From positions 62,487,558-62,551,557 of the forward strand of contig NC_134825.1 in the NCBI RefSeq assembly GCF_004210375.1: DNA of 64,000 nt, given 5' to 3'. This document shows positions 45,332-58,133 of this stretch, in pieces. The notes beneath the pieces were generated by a model, which was not told where the DNA came from, did no database searches, and was given only the letters and a program-made list of their open reading frames with translations. A program made the translations under genes and the position numbers. Source of the stretch: Tachypleus tridentatus (Eukaryota; Arthropoda; Merostomata; Xiphosura; Limulidae). Each line of letters opens with the position of its first letter. The first letter of the stretch is position 1.

Positions 45332-46259
45332 TTAACGCCTTCATACGTTGTAATTAAAAGCTATTTATCTTGTCCTAATTTAACATGTTGTGACAGTAAC
45401 AGCTGTTACTGTTTGTTTTATTACGTTTTGAAATATTTCTTTCTTATACTAGTGTGAATATTGAAAACGTTGACAAGAATAGTTTAACGTCTTACTAGTT
45501 TGCTGTATAAAATGTGTAAGCGTTGCATAGTGTTATTTTATAAGTTCCATTGCAGTAAATTTTACAAAAAAGCTTTTATTTACCGCATCCATTTTTGTGA
45601 TCTATCATAACCCTTTATTAATATTATTCCCTCTAACCATGTCTAAAGGAAAATCTCCGATATTTCTACTGTTGATTTATTTCTGGCCAAAACAAGACGT
45701 ATTCTAAAATATAAGTTAAAACAAAACACTACTTGTAGGGCAAAAAGCTTTTTAATGAATGTGATTATAGTTCGAAACCTTTCTCACCTGTAGTTTATTC
45801 TTACATTAACTGTAAAGTTTGGTTTAAAACTGACTACCTATTTGACTAGAAAATTTATACATTCTCGATTTCAATTACAATTACATGAAAGTAGGATAGA
45901 CAACAATGTATGGATGACGTCACTGTCAGTTGTTTTCTTGCGAATAAACGAGAATGTATTTCATAACTGCCTAATCACATGGGGCCAGTTTAATGACGCT
46001 TGCTGATTATGACCTGGTCATAACTGGTATATTCAGAGTAAGTCGACTTTTTCATAAGCGTTTATTTTTAAGCATAAACCTGCTGATGCTGTTTTACTAC
46101 TTTAAATTAATATCCAGTAACATTCCGAATGCTCACTATATTATTTTACAATTAACGTTTTCGATATTGTAGTATTTATTATGAATTACTAGCCATCTTA
46201 AATTATGGAGCTATAGAACGATATTGAAGAATGTATCTAAATATTCGTGATGACGAATG

Positions 46260-46355
46260 TTAACCTGAAGATGGGATGACCTAAGAAGGTCGAAACGTTC
46301 TTCTGTGTTTTATTTGGGTAAAAGTGTTAATACTCATACGAGCCGTCCTAAGATA
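46260..46355 (+). repeat. Dispersed repeat with AAGGTCGAAACGTT signature
   Basis: ACCTGAAGATGGGATGACCT, then AAGGTCGAAACGTT and TTTTATTTGGGTAAAAGTGT. It shares its core with 59064-59150. Such gaAGGTCGAAACG ends occur at the 3' ends of some animal retroelements, but the class is not certain here. Confidence 0.6.
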
Positions 46356-46557
46356 TATATTTATAAAAGTCTTAGGAATTCAATAAGTGTATCAGATAAT
46401 ACAGTTTCTTTTTTTATATATAGAGAACTCTGGTACAAGCTACCTTTTACATACTTTCTGCATACAGAATTGACATGTTAATAAGTTCATTGTCCTCCCA
46501 AAGTTTTCAAAGATTTTATTATACAAAGGTAATAGTTCTACGGTTTATTTATCTAAT

Positions 46558-46795
46558 ATGGCCTGGCGGTTCGAAGACTCGACTCGCATTCTGCATTCTC
46601 CTTTTTTCGAACATACTCACCCATTAAGCCATGGTGGTGTTATAATGTAACTGTAAACCCACCACTTGTTGGTAAAGAGTAGCCCATGAGTAGGCGGTAT
46701 TGACTAGCTGCCTTCCCTCTAGTCTATCACCTTTTAGCGACGGCTAACAAAGGTAACTCTCGAGTAGTTTTACCCAAAATTCAACAAACAAACTA
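46558..46795 (+). repeat. SINE family A, decayed
   Basis: Head GGCCTGGCGGTTCGAAGACT, CGACTCGCATTC, AAGCCATGGTGGTGTTATAA, GACTAGCTGCCTTCCCTCTA, CTCGAGTAGTTTTACCC. Internal deletions are visible. Confidence 0.8.
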
Positions 46796-47029
46796 AATTA
46801 AGGTTCTGAAAAGTATATTTAATATTTATTTAAGAATGAAATATTTTTAAATAAATATATTTGGCATTTTATCTTATTTGTTTTCATTTTAATAACCTGG
46901 CCTGTTGTTAACGGTAAGAAGAAAGTATTTTGAAGTAGCAACATTATTATAACATAATGTGTAAGGGCAGTAAGAAACCTATTGGTTCATCTAGACTGTT
47001 CACTCCTCTCAACTAAATTCAAACCCTTA

Positions 47030-47560
47030 AGAAAACACACACTTCAAAGTCAGTCCTTATCATTCATCTAGTTATTAAGCTTCCATATAAACTCACAACG
47101 TCCGAAAGCAACCCCTTACAAAGGTCAACTACCCTTTAGAAAAATGAAACTTTCTTTACTGAAGATGAGTCTTCTCCTGCCTAAGTTTATATTTGTGTCT
47201 CCTAGTCCTATCATTTTATCAAGTATGAAGAAAAGATGATACAACAACATTTTCACTTCCCTTTACAATCTTAAACATCCTATCACATCCTTCCTAACTC
47301 TTTTTTTTTTTTAAAGAGAAAACAATTTCAGAGATCACAACCTCTCTTCGTATGACAACCCTTAATCCCAGGCAATATTCTAATATCCCTTTTCTGAACC
47401 TTTTCCAACAATTCAGTATCATTCCTAAAGTAAATAACCCAAAACTGAATACAATATTCCAAATATGGCCTAATCAGACTGGTATTCAATATTTCTGTAG
47501 ATACAACATATTTGCCCTACTAGTAGCAACAATAAATTGCAATGGACGTTCACGTACAAC
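47030..47560 (-). pseudogene. CR1-like LINE 3' end, decayed
   Basis: On the minus strand, a frame reading LIRPYLEYCIQFWVIYFRND, then LLEKVQKR, matches the conserved C-terminal segment (VRPHLEYAVQFWSP...LLERVQRRAT) of CR1-like reverse transcriptases, followed by a broken KIVKG / RRHKYKL part. Stops and frameshifts are present. Confidence 0.8.
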
Positions 47561-49009
47561 TGTCAGAATGGAGTTTCGAGTAGATCATCTTTTGAGCCAA
47601 AAGAGTATAAATATTTTTTTTAGGCATAGTACATTGAACACTTCTTATAGACTGTGAACGATTATGATGGGGTGTTAGTGTGGGTAGATTCTTATCATTA
47701 GGTGTGGGACTTATTTCTGAAGTGCTTTACATATTGTTACTTATGAGTCTCCTGTGGTTAGATTAGTCCTCCAAACAACAGTGTTGCAAGTATTTGTGTT
47801 AAAAATTTTCTTGCTGAAACAACGTTGAAGATTAACTCCCTTATGAAACATACATGCAATAAACCTAGGCATTTTAACAATTCTCACTGTCAGAGAAGCA
47901 TATTGGTGAATATTAACATAGGGGAATGTAAGGTTAGACGTCTCTTCCAGTAAAACGACACCCCTGTAGATTATCCATTTTAATGTGATGTCCTTAAACC
48001 ATTGTAAATATTTCAGACAATCTCACTTTGTTTATTACAAACATCAAAAAATATTGACAGCCAAGTATGCTATTAAAGTAATACAATTCAAATTCCATGA
48101 TTTTTAATAACGTGCAATTGTTTCAAGATGAGTGGCTGAGAATAAGACGATCTCTTACTAGGTCTCAATCGAATTTTGTTTTAACTAGAAATAACATTTA
48201 TTATAAAACAGGGTTCATGTTAAAACCTTTTAAAAACCACATTACAGTTACATTACCCGTCTTACTTCATTTTCGCGTGCCTTTTATGAGCGCCTTATAG
48301 ATAATAAAAAATATTTTATAGAGACATTTAACTATGTTTTTTAAATTAAAAATTATTATAGAAAAATTCTCAAATGATTCTCGCACAAAAAAAAGGAAGG
48401 AACTATGAGTGAATACTTAGTATAATACAGAAAATTGTTTTCAGAAAAAAAATCAGGAATGGATACTTCAGGGAAGCAATTGTTACTGATATGGAGCGAG
48501 CTCTTATTATATAGTTCTACCTCGTGACAATATAATTGGAGTCATTCAAGGGCATTTACAAGGTTATATTATTCAGCATTTGCTTAGTATGATCATGCAT
48601 CCACAATATTAATAGAAAGGTGTAAACAATAACAACTGAAACGTTTTAAACCAAAAATTATCAAAATTGCTCCTCTGTAACTGGTGATGTCGCATATGAG
48701 GTTTACATCCTAACACTATTAAAAGGGTATCTATCCTAATGAAAAATATCAAACCTAATGAAGGAAAGCATTTGTATTCTGACAACCAGAAAAACGAATT
48801 GAAATAATGTGTCTAAATTTCTAACATAGAGAAGCGTAGTGAAGGAAAATATCTGTACGTGATATAAAGAAGAGGACTGCAATCTGGTATTCGATATCTG
48901 CAGTAAAAATTACTGACAAGTAGATATTTTACATGTTACAGATAAGTATTACAAATAAACATCCAGTAATATTCAGTGAACTAACGTTTTAACTCTTTTC
49001 CAAGGCTAG

Positions 49010-49071
49010 GAGCACAACTGCATACACACGTCTGGTGGTAAGAAACGAACACAAGACCAGCTTGGCTTCAG
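49010..49071 (+). other. 5' UTR part of the second gene's coding exon
   Basis: Acceptor TTTTCCAAGGCTAG, with a CTAAC-type branch candidate upstream at 48981. An in-frame TAA lies within the 62 bases before the ATG, so the start at 49072 is the first possible one in this frame. Confidence 0.5.
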
Positions 49072-49141
49072 ATGTCCTCGCACCAATGGCCAGGAGCTGT
49101 GCTGATTATACAGGTTCTGTTATGTACCTTTGTATCAGCAG
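49072..49141 (+). CDS. Signal-peptide exon of an unidentified secreted or membrane protein (partial)
   Basis: ATG opens 23 codons plus one base, ending at a strong donor GTAAGT (49142). The peptide is a textbook signal sequence: short polar start (MSSHQWPG), hydrophobic core (AVLIIQVLLCTFV), and a small-residue cleavage site (VSA). The exon ends in phase 1, the usual arrangement before phase-1 extracellular modules such as Ig or EGF domains, so a modular receptor, adhesion or matrix protein is a fair guess. No further exon could be found to 64 kb; the next may lie beyond the window. The family is not recognisable from this exon. Confidence 0.55.
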
Positions 49142-50826
49142 GTAAGTTGATTTATGGTTATTGATAAAAGCAAAGAAAAATATTGTTGTAACTTGTAGAA
49201 ATGTGAAGTACATGTTTTAATTGTTTATAATATGCAAAAATATTTCCTTTCTACTGTTTTCTCAGAAACTGTGTAATATCAAGTCACGCTGAATAACAGG
49301 AATAGCAGAAAACGTGTCCATTATGACGTCAAAGTCAGTTTTTTAGAATGATACCAATTTACAAAAGTTTGAAGCCAATCTGAAAATGCACTTTTTATTA
49401 GATCGATATATAATCATTGAAACTATTGTTCATCTTTGCAATAGATTATGTGGTATTAATTAGTTTTTGGTCACAGCTGTTGGCAGTAATCGAGAATGAA
49501 CAACAACGAATGGGTAGAGATTAATCAGTGAAGAATTAGGTGGCTGAATAAGTAAACAGAGAGAAAAATAACTAGTTTTAAAGAATACATTGAAAATCAC
49601 AATGTTTAGTTACAATATTCTAGGTTCCGTGTTTAAGCTGATGGCAATGATTACGCACCACGTCCTGATACCACAACTTCTGTTATAGCATTCTTTTACC
49701 AATAATTGTAAGATTAATGACACAAAGTTCATTGGAAGTGAGTCGAAAGGTTTTGTATGCAAGTGCTTGGATCGGATTGCTGTGATTTCAGTTTCTTCAG
49801 TCACCTTTCTCATTAAGAAAAAGTCCTTGATTTTGAGGTTCGGTTTGAAGCCTGTGAACTTTTGATTTGAGCTTCCTTTAACTTTATTGTTTATAATATA
49901 GCTAACGATACAATGTGATGCACCTTTTTTAATTACAATAACTTTTTTCTTGGGGGAGGGGGGTCGATAAGTTCTCCTTCGTAAATAGTCTTCACCTTGA
50001 GGATCAGGGCGTTACTGGGATTTACTCGAGGTGTTTTAGGATTGCGATGCTAGTTTAAATGCTCTGTCGTATCTACGAGTTGTTTTTTGTTTATATTTAT
50101 GTTTCCACAGAGAGCAGTAAAAGTTTTATTGGAAACACTGTTCTTTTGTTTTACATCTTTTAATAATCTTGCTGGGTGAATATCTTACGAAAGCGCTATG
50201 ATATAGTTATACGGTCACAAGTATCTCTGTAGTTGCATTTCTCTGTCAAATGCCGGTGTTTAAGCACGTTGCATGTGACGCCGCTGTGTTCATCTGGGAT
50301 TACACTCCATTGCATGTGCAGACAGTTCTGTATGAAGTGAGATTAGCCCTCCATTTATAAGGATATATCTAAAGCGAATTCATACGCTGGAACAAATCTA
50401 CACAGATAAATATTGACATATAAATAAAACGGCACTTAAATGTATTTAGAACAATAAAGCGAATGATGCGTGGATACTATGAACTAAACACAGATAACTA
50501 TAACCACAAATACAATATAAACAGATAAATACTTAAGCGATTGAACATACGTAGTGTAGAAAAATAACTCGTATAGGAAGACAGTAGGCATGTTACTATA
50601 AAGATAATGATCCATTGTGTGTATAAGTGTTAGCATCAATCACCTAGTTGTAATTACCGTACTTTTTTATATGTTGTCTGACGGTGTACATGGACTAACT
50701 GTTTTGTTTTAGGAGTGTTGCCTGAAGTAAGGAACATTTCAACTTATTTATATACTTTTTGTTTTTAATTTAGAGCCACAAGTACTTCATTAGTTAAATA
50801 AGCCAGTTGTTATTTACCACAAACAG
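49142..50826 (+). other. Presumed intron 2 of the second gene, 5' part
   Basis: No exon or repeat recognised. A G-rich run lies at about 49954-49964. Confidence 0.35.
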
Positions 50827-50939
50827 TTATTGTTGTTGTTATTTTGAATTAAGCACAAAGCTTAATACCCACCACGGGTATCGAAACCCCGTTTTTAATG
50901 TTGTAAGTCCGCAGACATGCCGCTGAGCCACTGGGGGGC
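50827..50939 (-). repeat. SINE family B, minus strand, internally deleted, with 11-bp target-site duplication
   Basis: Ends match the 36280 copy, but about 30 bp between AAGCACAAAG and ACCCACCACGGGTATCGA is missing. ACCACAAACAG flanks it at 50816-50826 and 50940-50950. Confidence 0.88.
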
Positions 50940-50950
50940 ACCACAAACAG

Positions 50951-52859
50951 AGTATACAATTAGCGCCTAGTGAGATCATTAGGAATTTAATAACAGAAAA
51001 AACAACCAGAAGGAAACATTATGTAAATATTCTTTATACAGTGTTTTCGTCTTAAAGGGTACCCTCAACTAAAATATATGGTTACAATAAATAGCCACAA
51101 AAAAACAGAGAAGCATGCACACACCGATAAACTGATACAGTATTTTTTATCGTCATTACAAACTTTACTACTAAGACACCTTTGTAAAAAGAAACCTTTT
51201 TTCTTAGGTTAAAAATATAACTACTTTTTAATTACAATATCACAATAGTACACAAATAACAAACACAATCTTTTTTATGTATATTTTATTTTTACTTGTA
51301 ACCAGTCTATTCCATAAGCAAAGGAGGATTCAAATGCAAATGAAAGGGGACTGGGTAATATAGATAAACTGAGGAAGATAGGCAAATAGTACTAAAAACG
51401 AGTAGATGGTTAGAGAGATGGGTGTGTAAATAAATACTGCTTTACAGCTACTAAGAATGATAAATGTACCTTAAATACTTTTTAACTTTCAACAAGATTA
51501 TAACTGATGGAATGCCAACACGCTAAGGACGACGACATTGATTTCATGTGAAAGTTTGTAGAAACAAGACAATCTGTTCATTTAACGATACCGGAAGTAC
51601 ACTTAACAGCAGGAAAAAGCTGGATTATTATAAGACTTAAAATACCCGCCAACAGATATACGCTTCTATACACTGTAAACAAACAACTCGCAAGTCTATT
51701 TTGCAAAGGAGCTATACGCCATCTGTAGTGTCGTGATGCATCTTTCATATCCGTACCCTCATATAATGGAAGGCCGAAATAGGCATGACTAATTAAACGA
51801 TGAGTCTTGGGAGACATAAAGTATTAGTTTATATATATTTATATATTAAAAACCTAACGTGTATTCTAGTTCTGAGAGACTGTTGATAATAGTTTTGAAC
51901 GGATCTCTAACAGTATATTTAGAAGGTTGAAGAAAACTTTTAATCCTCAACCATGGAGAGCAAGGTAGAAATTCAAATATCAAACACAATTCTTAAAAAT
52001 AAGACTTGATGCTGGATGTAGGTGTGTAAGATGAGAGTTGGATCACATTGATAGGTTATTACTATTTAACCATGTAATTATTAACATTGTAATATGCACT
52101 AATCCTGGAAGAAATATTTTCCTATAAATGGTTAGTTTACAACGTTATTAAAGCTTCGTGTTAATTCTAATGGCGCTTGATTACCACCTTAAACCTAAAG
52201 AACACTTATCTTTTCTTAAACGAAGTCTATTACAAAGTATCAGAAAATTACAGACATTACTCGTGAACTCTGAATACATGCGGAGTTTGCACCTGTAAAA
52301 CAAACAAATAAGGTGACAACATAAATACCTTTATACTCTGTAAAATGCAACGTAAATATCCTTAAAATCATAATTAGCTAATATTTTCATACTAAGTTAT
52401 TTCTCTTTTCTTCTGTTCAGTCACTTTCAGGCTTGAGTAAGTACGACAGATGAACGAACGTTGCATCACGGCAAGGACATATGGCGGTGATGTCTTATTC
52501 TTACCATAAACTAAAAGCTCTAAAGACTAATAATGTCAGAGACCTTTCTTTGCATGCCGATGGGGGCTTTATGTGTAATAAAAGTATCTTAACGCTCGAC
52601 GATACCGAAAATAAACATTAACCGTTTTCAGGTCGACGTCCTATCGGTATCATACAATGTTTTCAAAGCCTAAAAACCAAACGCAAGATGTATTCTGACG
52701 TAAAAAAATAACATCACCTGTCTGTGTTGCCACAGTAGGACGCAAATAACCAGCTTTTGGTGAAGTACTGAAATGAAATACATAGTAAACTATTATCCAA
52801 AACTTTTGTGTGTATGTGTGTGTCTTGGAGAAGCTTTTTCAGTATGCATTTAATTTAAC
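50951..52859. other. Non-coding DNA between SINE and minisatellite
   Basis: A+T-rich. A 79-codon minus-strand open frame at 51578-51817 has no recognisable domain. Nothing else seen. Confidence 0.45.
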
Positions 52860-53620
52860 AATACACTACTTTATTGGCTGTGAGAAATCTTCAAGTAAAT
52901 ATGCTACTCTACATATTGTTAGAAACCTTCAGGCAATTGAACTACCCCGTAGATCGTGAGAACCTTTTTAAACAAGTAAACTACTCTGTAGGTTGTGAGA
53001 TATGAGAGAAGTATATTACCCTGTAGATTATGAGAACTTCTTTAAAGAAATAAACTACTCTGTAGGTTGTGAGATATGAGAGAAGTATATTACCCTGTAG
53101 ATTATGAGAACTTCTTTAAAGAAATAAACTACTCTGTAGCTTATTACAAATCTTTAAGCAAGTAAATCACTCTGTAGGTTGTGAGAAAATTTTAAGAGTA
53201 AGCTTCAATTTAGGTTATTATAAATGTCCAAGCAAGTAAATCACTATTTATTATGATAAATATTTTAACAAGTAAATTACTACGCAGGTTGTTCAAGCAA
53301 GTAAACTAGTCTATAGGTTGTGAGAAATTTTTAAGCAAGTAAACTACGTTGTAGGTCGTGAGATATTTTTAAACAAGTAAACTACCCTGTAGGTCGTGAG
53401 ATATTTTTAAACAAGTAAATTACACTGCATGTTATTACAAATCTTTAAGCAGGTAAACTACTTTATTTGTTATGAGAAATCTTTTAAGCAAGTAAACCAC
53501 TTTATTTGTTCTAAAAATTCTTTAAGCAAGTAAACTACCCCGCATGTTGCGAGAGAAATTTGAGAAAGTAGAATACTGTAAATTTTTAAGCTCCTCAAGC
53601 ACGTAAACCATTCTATAGAT
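52860..53620 (+). repeat. Minisatellite, ~38-bp unit, about 18 copies
   Basis: The unit is roughly AAGCAAGTAAACTACTCTGT, then AGGTTGTGAGAAATTTTT. Copies vary in length and sequence. A 74-bp double unit with GATATGAGAGAAGTATATTA is repeated nearly perfectly at about 52976-53123. Confidence 0.9.
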
Positions 53621-53689
53621 TGGTAAAAATTATTAAGGTTGTGGGAGATATTAAAGACTTGGATTTTTCCCTTGCTGTTCTATTTAGTT

Positions 53690-56600
53690 GGATATATCCA
53701 TTAAAGTTACGCCCCATGCTACTCGTCACGAGGAGTTATTGTTGAGAGGAATTTGAAGAACATCCCCGAGTCGGATCCTGCCTTGTGTCGACAGACCTCC
53801 CTCAAATTAAGAAAATAAAGAAAAAAGACGTGGTCGAAAACAGAAGGGCTTTCTACCTAATTCTCCTTCGCAAATAGAAATGGCCACCTTGTAAACATCG
53901 ACAGTTCTAATGTATCGTTCTAATCTGGATTACATCAAAGCTCTGATTGCTTCCAACCATCCAGTATGTCTTTCCTTGCCTGAAACATTTCTGAAACCTG
54001 CCGATCCAGTCACCTTTCGGCAGTTTTTATTGTACAGAAATGATAGGCTGTGTGATGGACAAGTGCATGGAGGGGTGGCACTGTTGGTTGATCAGCATGT
54101 GTCCACCCTGTCTTTGCCACTTGACATACCCTTGGAGGCCATAGCCGTTCGTGTTTTCTTTAGTCGTACCGTCGCTGTATGTTCTCTCTTCCTGTCTCCT
54201 GAAGAGACCTATGATCAATCAGACCTTGATGCTCTCGTTGAACAGTTACCATCTCCCTTTAATCCCTGGAGATTTTAATGGACATAATCCCTATGGGGAG
54301 GTGCTGATATTTATAGGAGGGGTCGCTCCAAAGAGATTATGCTCTCAGAACACAACCTTTCTCTTTTCAACACTGGTTCTTGTACTTATTTTATGCACCT
54401 AGTCAGTCTTTTACTGCTATTAATCTCTCAGTTTTGCTCACCTTCACTATTCTCCCACATTTCTTTGAAGGTTGACAATAATCCATGAGGCAATGATCAT
54501 TTTCATATAATTTTGAAAGAGACTAGCTGTGGTCAATGCCACCCGATCAAGCGTGCCCCTATGGAAGCTGGATCAAGTCCACTAGTCCTTTCACTGCTGT
54601 TGCAGAACTTGATCCTACCATTGTCTGTAAGTCATCAAAGACGACTGCGTGGCAGCAGTTAGTAACTGTATTATGCAGGCAGCTGCTAAATTTATTTCTA
54701 AAACCTCGACATGTTTTCCACGATATCCTCATCCGTGGTGGAATCCTGCGTGCTACATGGCATGGAAGGCTCAAAAACAGGACTGAGATACTTTTCGTAG
54801 GTATCCCTCACTCTCGAACCGCATCACTTTCCATCAGGCCCATGCACATATACGATGGGTAAGACGTCAAAGCCAGAAGAATCTTGGATTAAGTTCACAA
54901 CAAGCATATCTTCTACCACCAGTTCCAAATTCATGTGGGACAAGACTCGAAAAATCAGTGGCAATGTAATTCTGTCCTCATTTCAGTTTTGCTCTCTAAT
55001 GGCTAGGAAGTAGCTGATACCCGGTGCATCGCCGATACTCTATGTGAAAGCTTTTCCTAGGTATCTAGCACTTCTGCCTCTTCTTCCACCTTCTTAGCCA
55101 TCATGACTCGGGCAGAATAATCACCTCTTTCCTTTTGAGCTGGTTGTCTCTTTGACAGTAATCGCTCCTTTACATTGGTGAAACTCAAACTGGACTTTTA
55201 TCGGTCTGGCAGTACATTGGTCAGACCTGATGATGTACCCTACGAGATGCTGCGCCATCTGTCTCCTGCTTCTCTTGCTATTCTTCTGATTGTTTTTAAC
55301 TAGATCTAGCAGGAGAATGTTTTTCCTGGTACCTGGCGTCAGACTATTTTCCTACCTTTCTCTAAGCTTGGAAAGGATCCCAAGATTCCTTCAAACTACC
55401 GTCCAATTGCTTTGACGAGCTGTCTTTATAAGACCTTAGAGAGGATGGTTAATGCTCGTCTTATTTGGTTCCTCAAATCAAACAACCTCCTCTCGCCCAC
55501 CAAGTGTAGGTTCCTACAAAAACGTTCCACCGTGGACCATCTTATTTGACTTCAAACGTCGATCAGAGAAGTCTTTTTCAAATGTCAACATCTTGTGTTA
55601 ATATTCTTTGATCTAGAGAAGGCTTATGATACTACATGGAGGTATGGCATTTTGCGAGACCTCCACTTGTATGGGTTGCGGGGCCATTTGCCCATTTTTT
55701 ATTAAAAAAACGTAATGGGCATGCAATTCCAGGTACATGTGGGTTCGACACTTTTCCTCTTTTCTACAAGAACTTGGAGTCCCTTAAGGCTGTGTTTTGA
55801 GTGCCGCACTTTTCAGTATAAAGATTAATGCCATCACTCTTATGGTTGCAAACGGGCTCAATGTCGACGACTTTCACATCTCGTGTCAGTTGTCGAACAT
55901 GAGGTATATTGAGCGGTGGCTATAAACTGCCCTAAATCGTTTACTGAAGTGGACCACAGCAAACAGTTTTAAATTCTGTCTCTAAAACCGTGTGTGTGCA
56001 CTTTTGCCGCCAACGGATATTCATCCCGATCTTGAACTTCGTATCGGTGAATTTGTGCTACCTGTGGTCCCTGAGGCAAATTTCTTGGGGTTTATCTTTG
56101 ACTAAGCCAACCTTTATACCACATATGAAGCAGCTATGAGTCAAATGTACAAGGGTACTGAACATCCTCTGCGTCTTCTCTTCCACCACTTGGGGAGGAG
56201 TTAGATGTTTTATGTTATAGATATATCGTGCTCTTATTTGACTGAAACTGGACTATGGGTCTCTTGTCTATGGCTCTGCCAGTACCTCGGCCTTAAAGAT
56301 GCTGGACCTCATTTATCATCAGGGTCTTTGGCTTTGCACGGGAGCTTTCTGCACTTCCCCAGTTTAGTTCAAAGTCTCATGAATTTTCTCTTTACCTCTG
56401 CTGTTTGCAACTGTCTTTACTATAAGTTTTAAAAACTTTGTTCCTTACCAAAGAATCCCAGCTGAGGTTGTGTTTTCGTTCCTCGGTGGGCCATGCTTTT
56501 TCAGAACAGATGATCTGCCATTGATCCTTTTGGTCTTCGTATCCAGGCGCAGTTTGATGAGTTGGGTCTGTATCCACTGGTCAACCCATCCCACCATGGC

Positions 56601-58133
56601 TTTTTACAGTCACGAAATATGACATATCTTTAAGTCATCTGAGAAAAGTAGACACTCCTGATTAGAAATACTGTCTGCTATTTGCTGAACATCTTTCGAG
56701 CCATCCTTCCATTCCTATTTATACAGATGGTTCGAAATCAGGTGACTGTGTGGGCTCTGCCATGGTTTGTTGTGGTTCTATGGTTACGCGCAGAATCCCC
56801 TCTATAGATTCTGTGTTCACTGCTGAACTGTACGTAATTTCTCTTGCCCTGGATCACATAGAAGCTGAGTAGTACTCAAATTACACTATTTATTCTGACT
56901 CGCTTAGTCCTCTACTGGCCTTGGAATCGTTTCACGTTAGTTCACAACCTGTTCTGGCCGATATTCAAAACCGACTGGCCCATTTCTCTTTAACATCTAC
57001 TTCTATCCAGTTTTTCTGGATACCAGGCCACGTTGGTATTCGCGGAAACGAGCTCGCCGACACCGCAGCTAAATCTGTCTGCTTTGGTCTATCACTGATG
57101 TGCCTATTCAATACATGGACTTATGGTCCTGTATTCCAGGATCGGCTCCGTGCCAGTTGGCAGTTGACTTGAAGTGAGCAACGTGAAAACAAGCTTTTCG
57201 AAATAAAACCCTCTATTGGACTTTGTCTTCCGTACGGATCTGAAAGTTGTCCTAACTGGACTACACATTGGTCACAGTTTTTAAACTCGTCGTTTTCTTT
57301 TATCTGGAACTGATGCACCAGTGTGTAGTTTGTGTAACACTCTGGTCACAATAAACCACATTTTACTGTTTTGCCGTTGTTACGACTCTTAACGACGGTG
57401 CCATTTTAAACATGTTTTGTCCCAAGGTTTATCCGTAACGTTAGACAGTGTCATTGGTGATGGTGACACTGTCCACGTTACAAATGTTTCTAGTTTTCTA
57501 AAGGCCGTTAATCTATTTAATGCTATTTAAGTTTTTAATTTATAAGTTAGACATTTTAATATGTTCCCTTTTAAGAATTAAAGTACAACTAGTTTGATTT
57601 GAAATTAGAAAATGGCCGTAACGTCAAATAACTCGAAACCAGGACTAGAAAGCACAACTTCAGGTGTCTAACGCTGATGTTTGAACTAGCCGTTGGTCAT
57701 CCTGATGAGTTATAACAATAAAATTTTGCTACAGAAAGTCTTTTAAAACTTGTATTACTTTACTTTCCGAAAATGGCCGTGACGTCAAATAACTCGAAAC
57801 CAGGACTGGAAAGGCCAACTTCAGGTGACTAACGTTGTTTTTTGAACTTACCCGTTGGTCATCCTGGCTAATTATGATAGTTATAATTATGCTACAGAAA
57901 GTCCTTTACAACTTGTATTACTGTAGTTTTTCTCTTACTATTGTAAACTAGATATAAAAATTGGATTTCATGTTATTTATGTTTTTTAACTCAACAATTA
58001 AACTTTGCTTTGTTTCACCTTAATTCCTTTTTACGAATTTTAATAATTTTACTTTAATCTTAACTTTCAACGGGTGTTTGGCGCAGGTAGTCTAGCTGCT
58101 CTGCGCCATAAAACGCCAAACAACGAAACAACC
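53690..58133 (+). mobile_element. Non-LTR retrotransposon (I/R1/Jockey-like, APE-RT-RNase H), 5'-truncated and broken
   Basis: The ORF1 tail ends near 53870. The ORF2 endonuclease follows, with RSNLDYIKALIASNHP at 53910 and GDFNGHNPYG near 54270. The RT region has NYRPIALTSCLYKTLERMVN near 55400, FDLEKAYD near 55610 and a NVDDF motif near 55865 where active elements have YVDDF. RNase H has IYTDGSKSGD near 56720, AELYVISLALDHIE, YSDS and IPGHVGIRGNELAD near 57020. Many stops and frameshifts disrupt it. The 3' UTR has two tandem units and an end that can fold into a hairpin (GTTTGGCG...CGCCAAAC, 58077-58121). It lies in the + direction in the presumed intron of the second gene. Confidence 0.9.
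57609..57937 (+). repeat. Two ~165-bp tandem units in the LINE 3' UTR
   Basis: Each unit contains AAATGGCCGT, ACGTCAAATAACTCGAAACC, AGGACT, CGTTGGTCATCCTG, GCTACAGAAAGTC and ACTTGTATTACT. The second starts at about 57771. Repeated 3' UTR units are common in non-LTR elements. Confidence 0.85.

Larger units (their letters stand above)
44184..49009 (+). other. Presumed first intron of the second gene
   Basis: Holds SINE A copies (45052, 46558), the dispersed repeat at 46260 and a CR1-like LINE 3' end on the minus strand (47030). Otherwise A+T-rich with only shadow-like open frames. Confidence 0.35.

Noticed and set aside
53910..54278. Independent 122-codon gene
   Set aside because: It is the endonuclease start of the broken non-LTR retrotransposon; the downstream domains follow in order in other frames.
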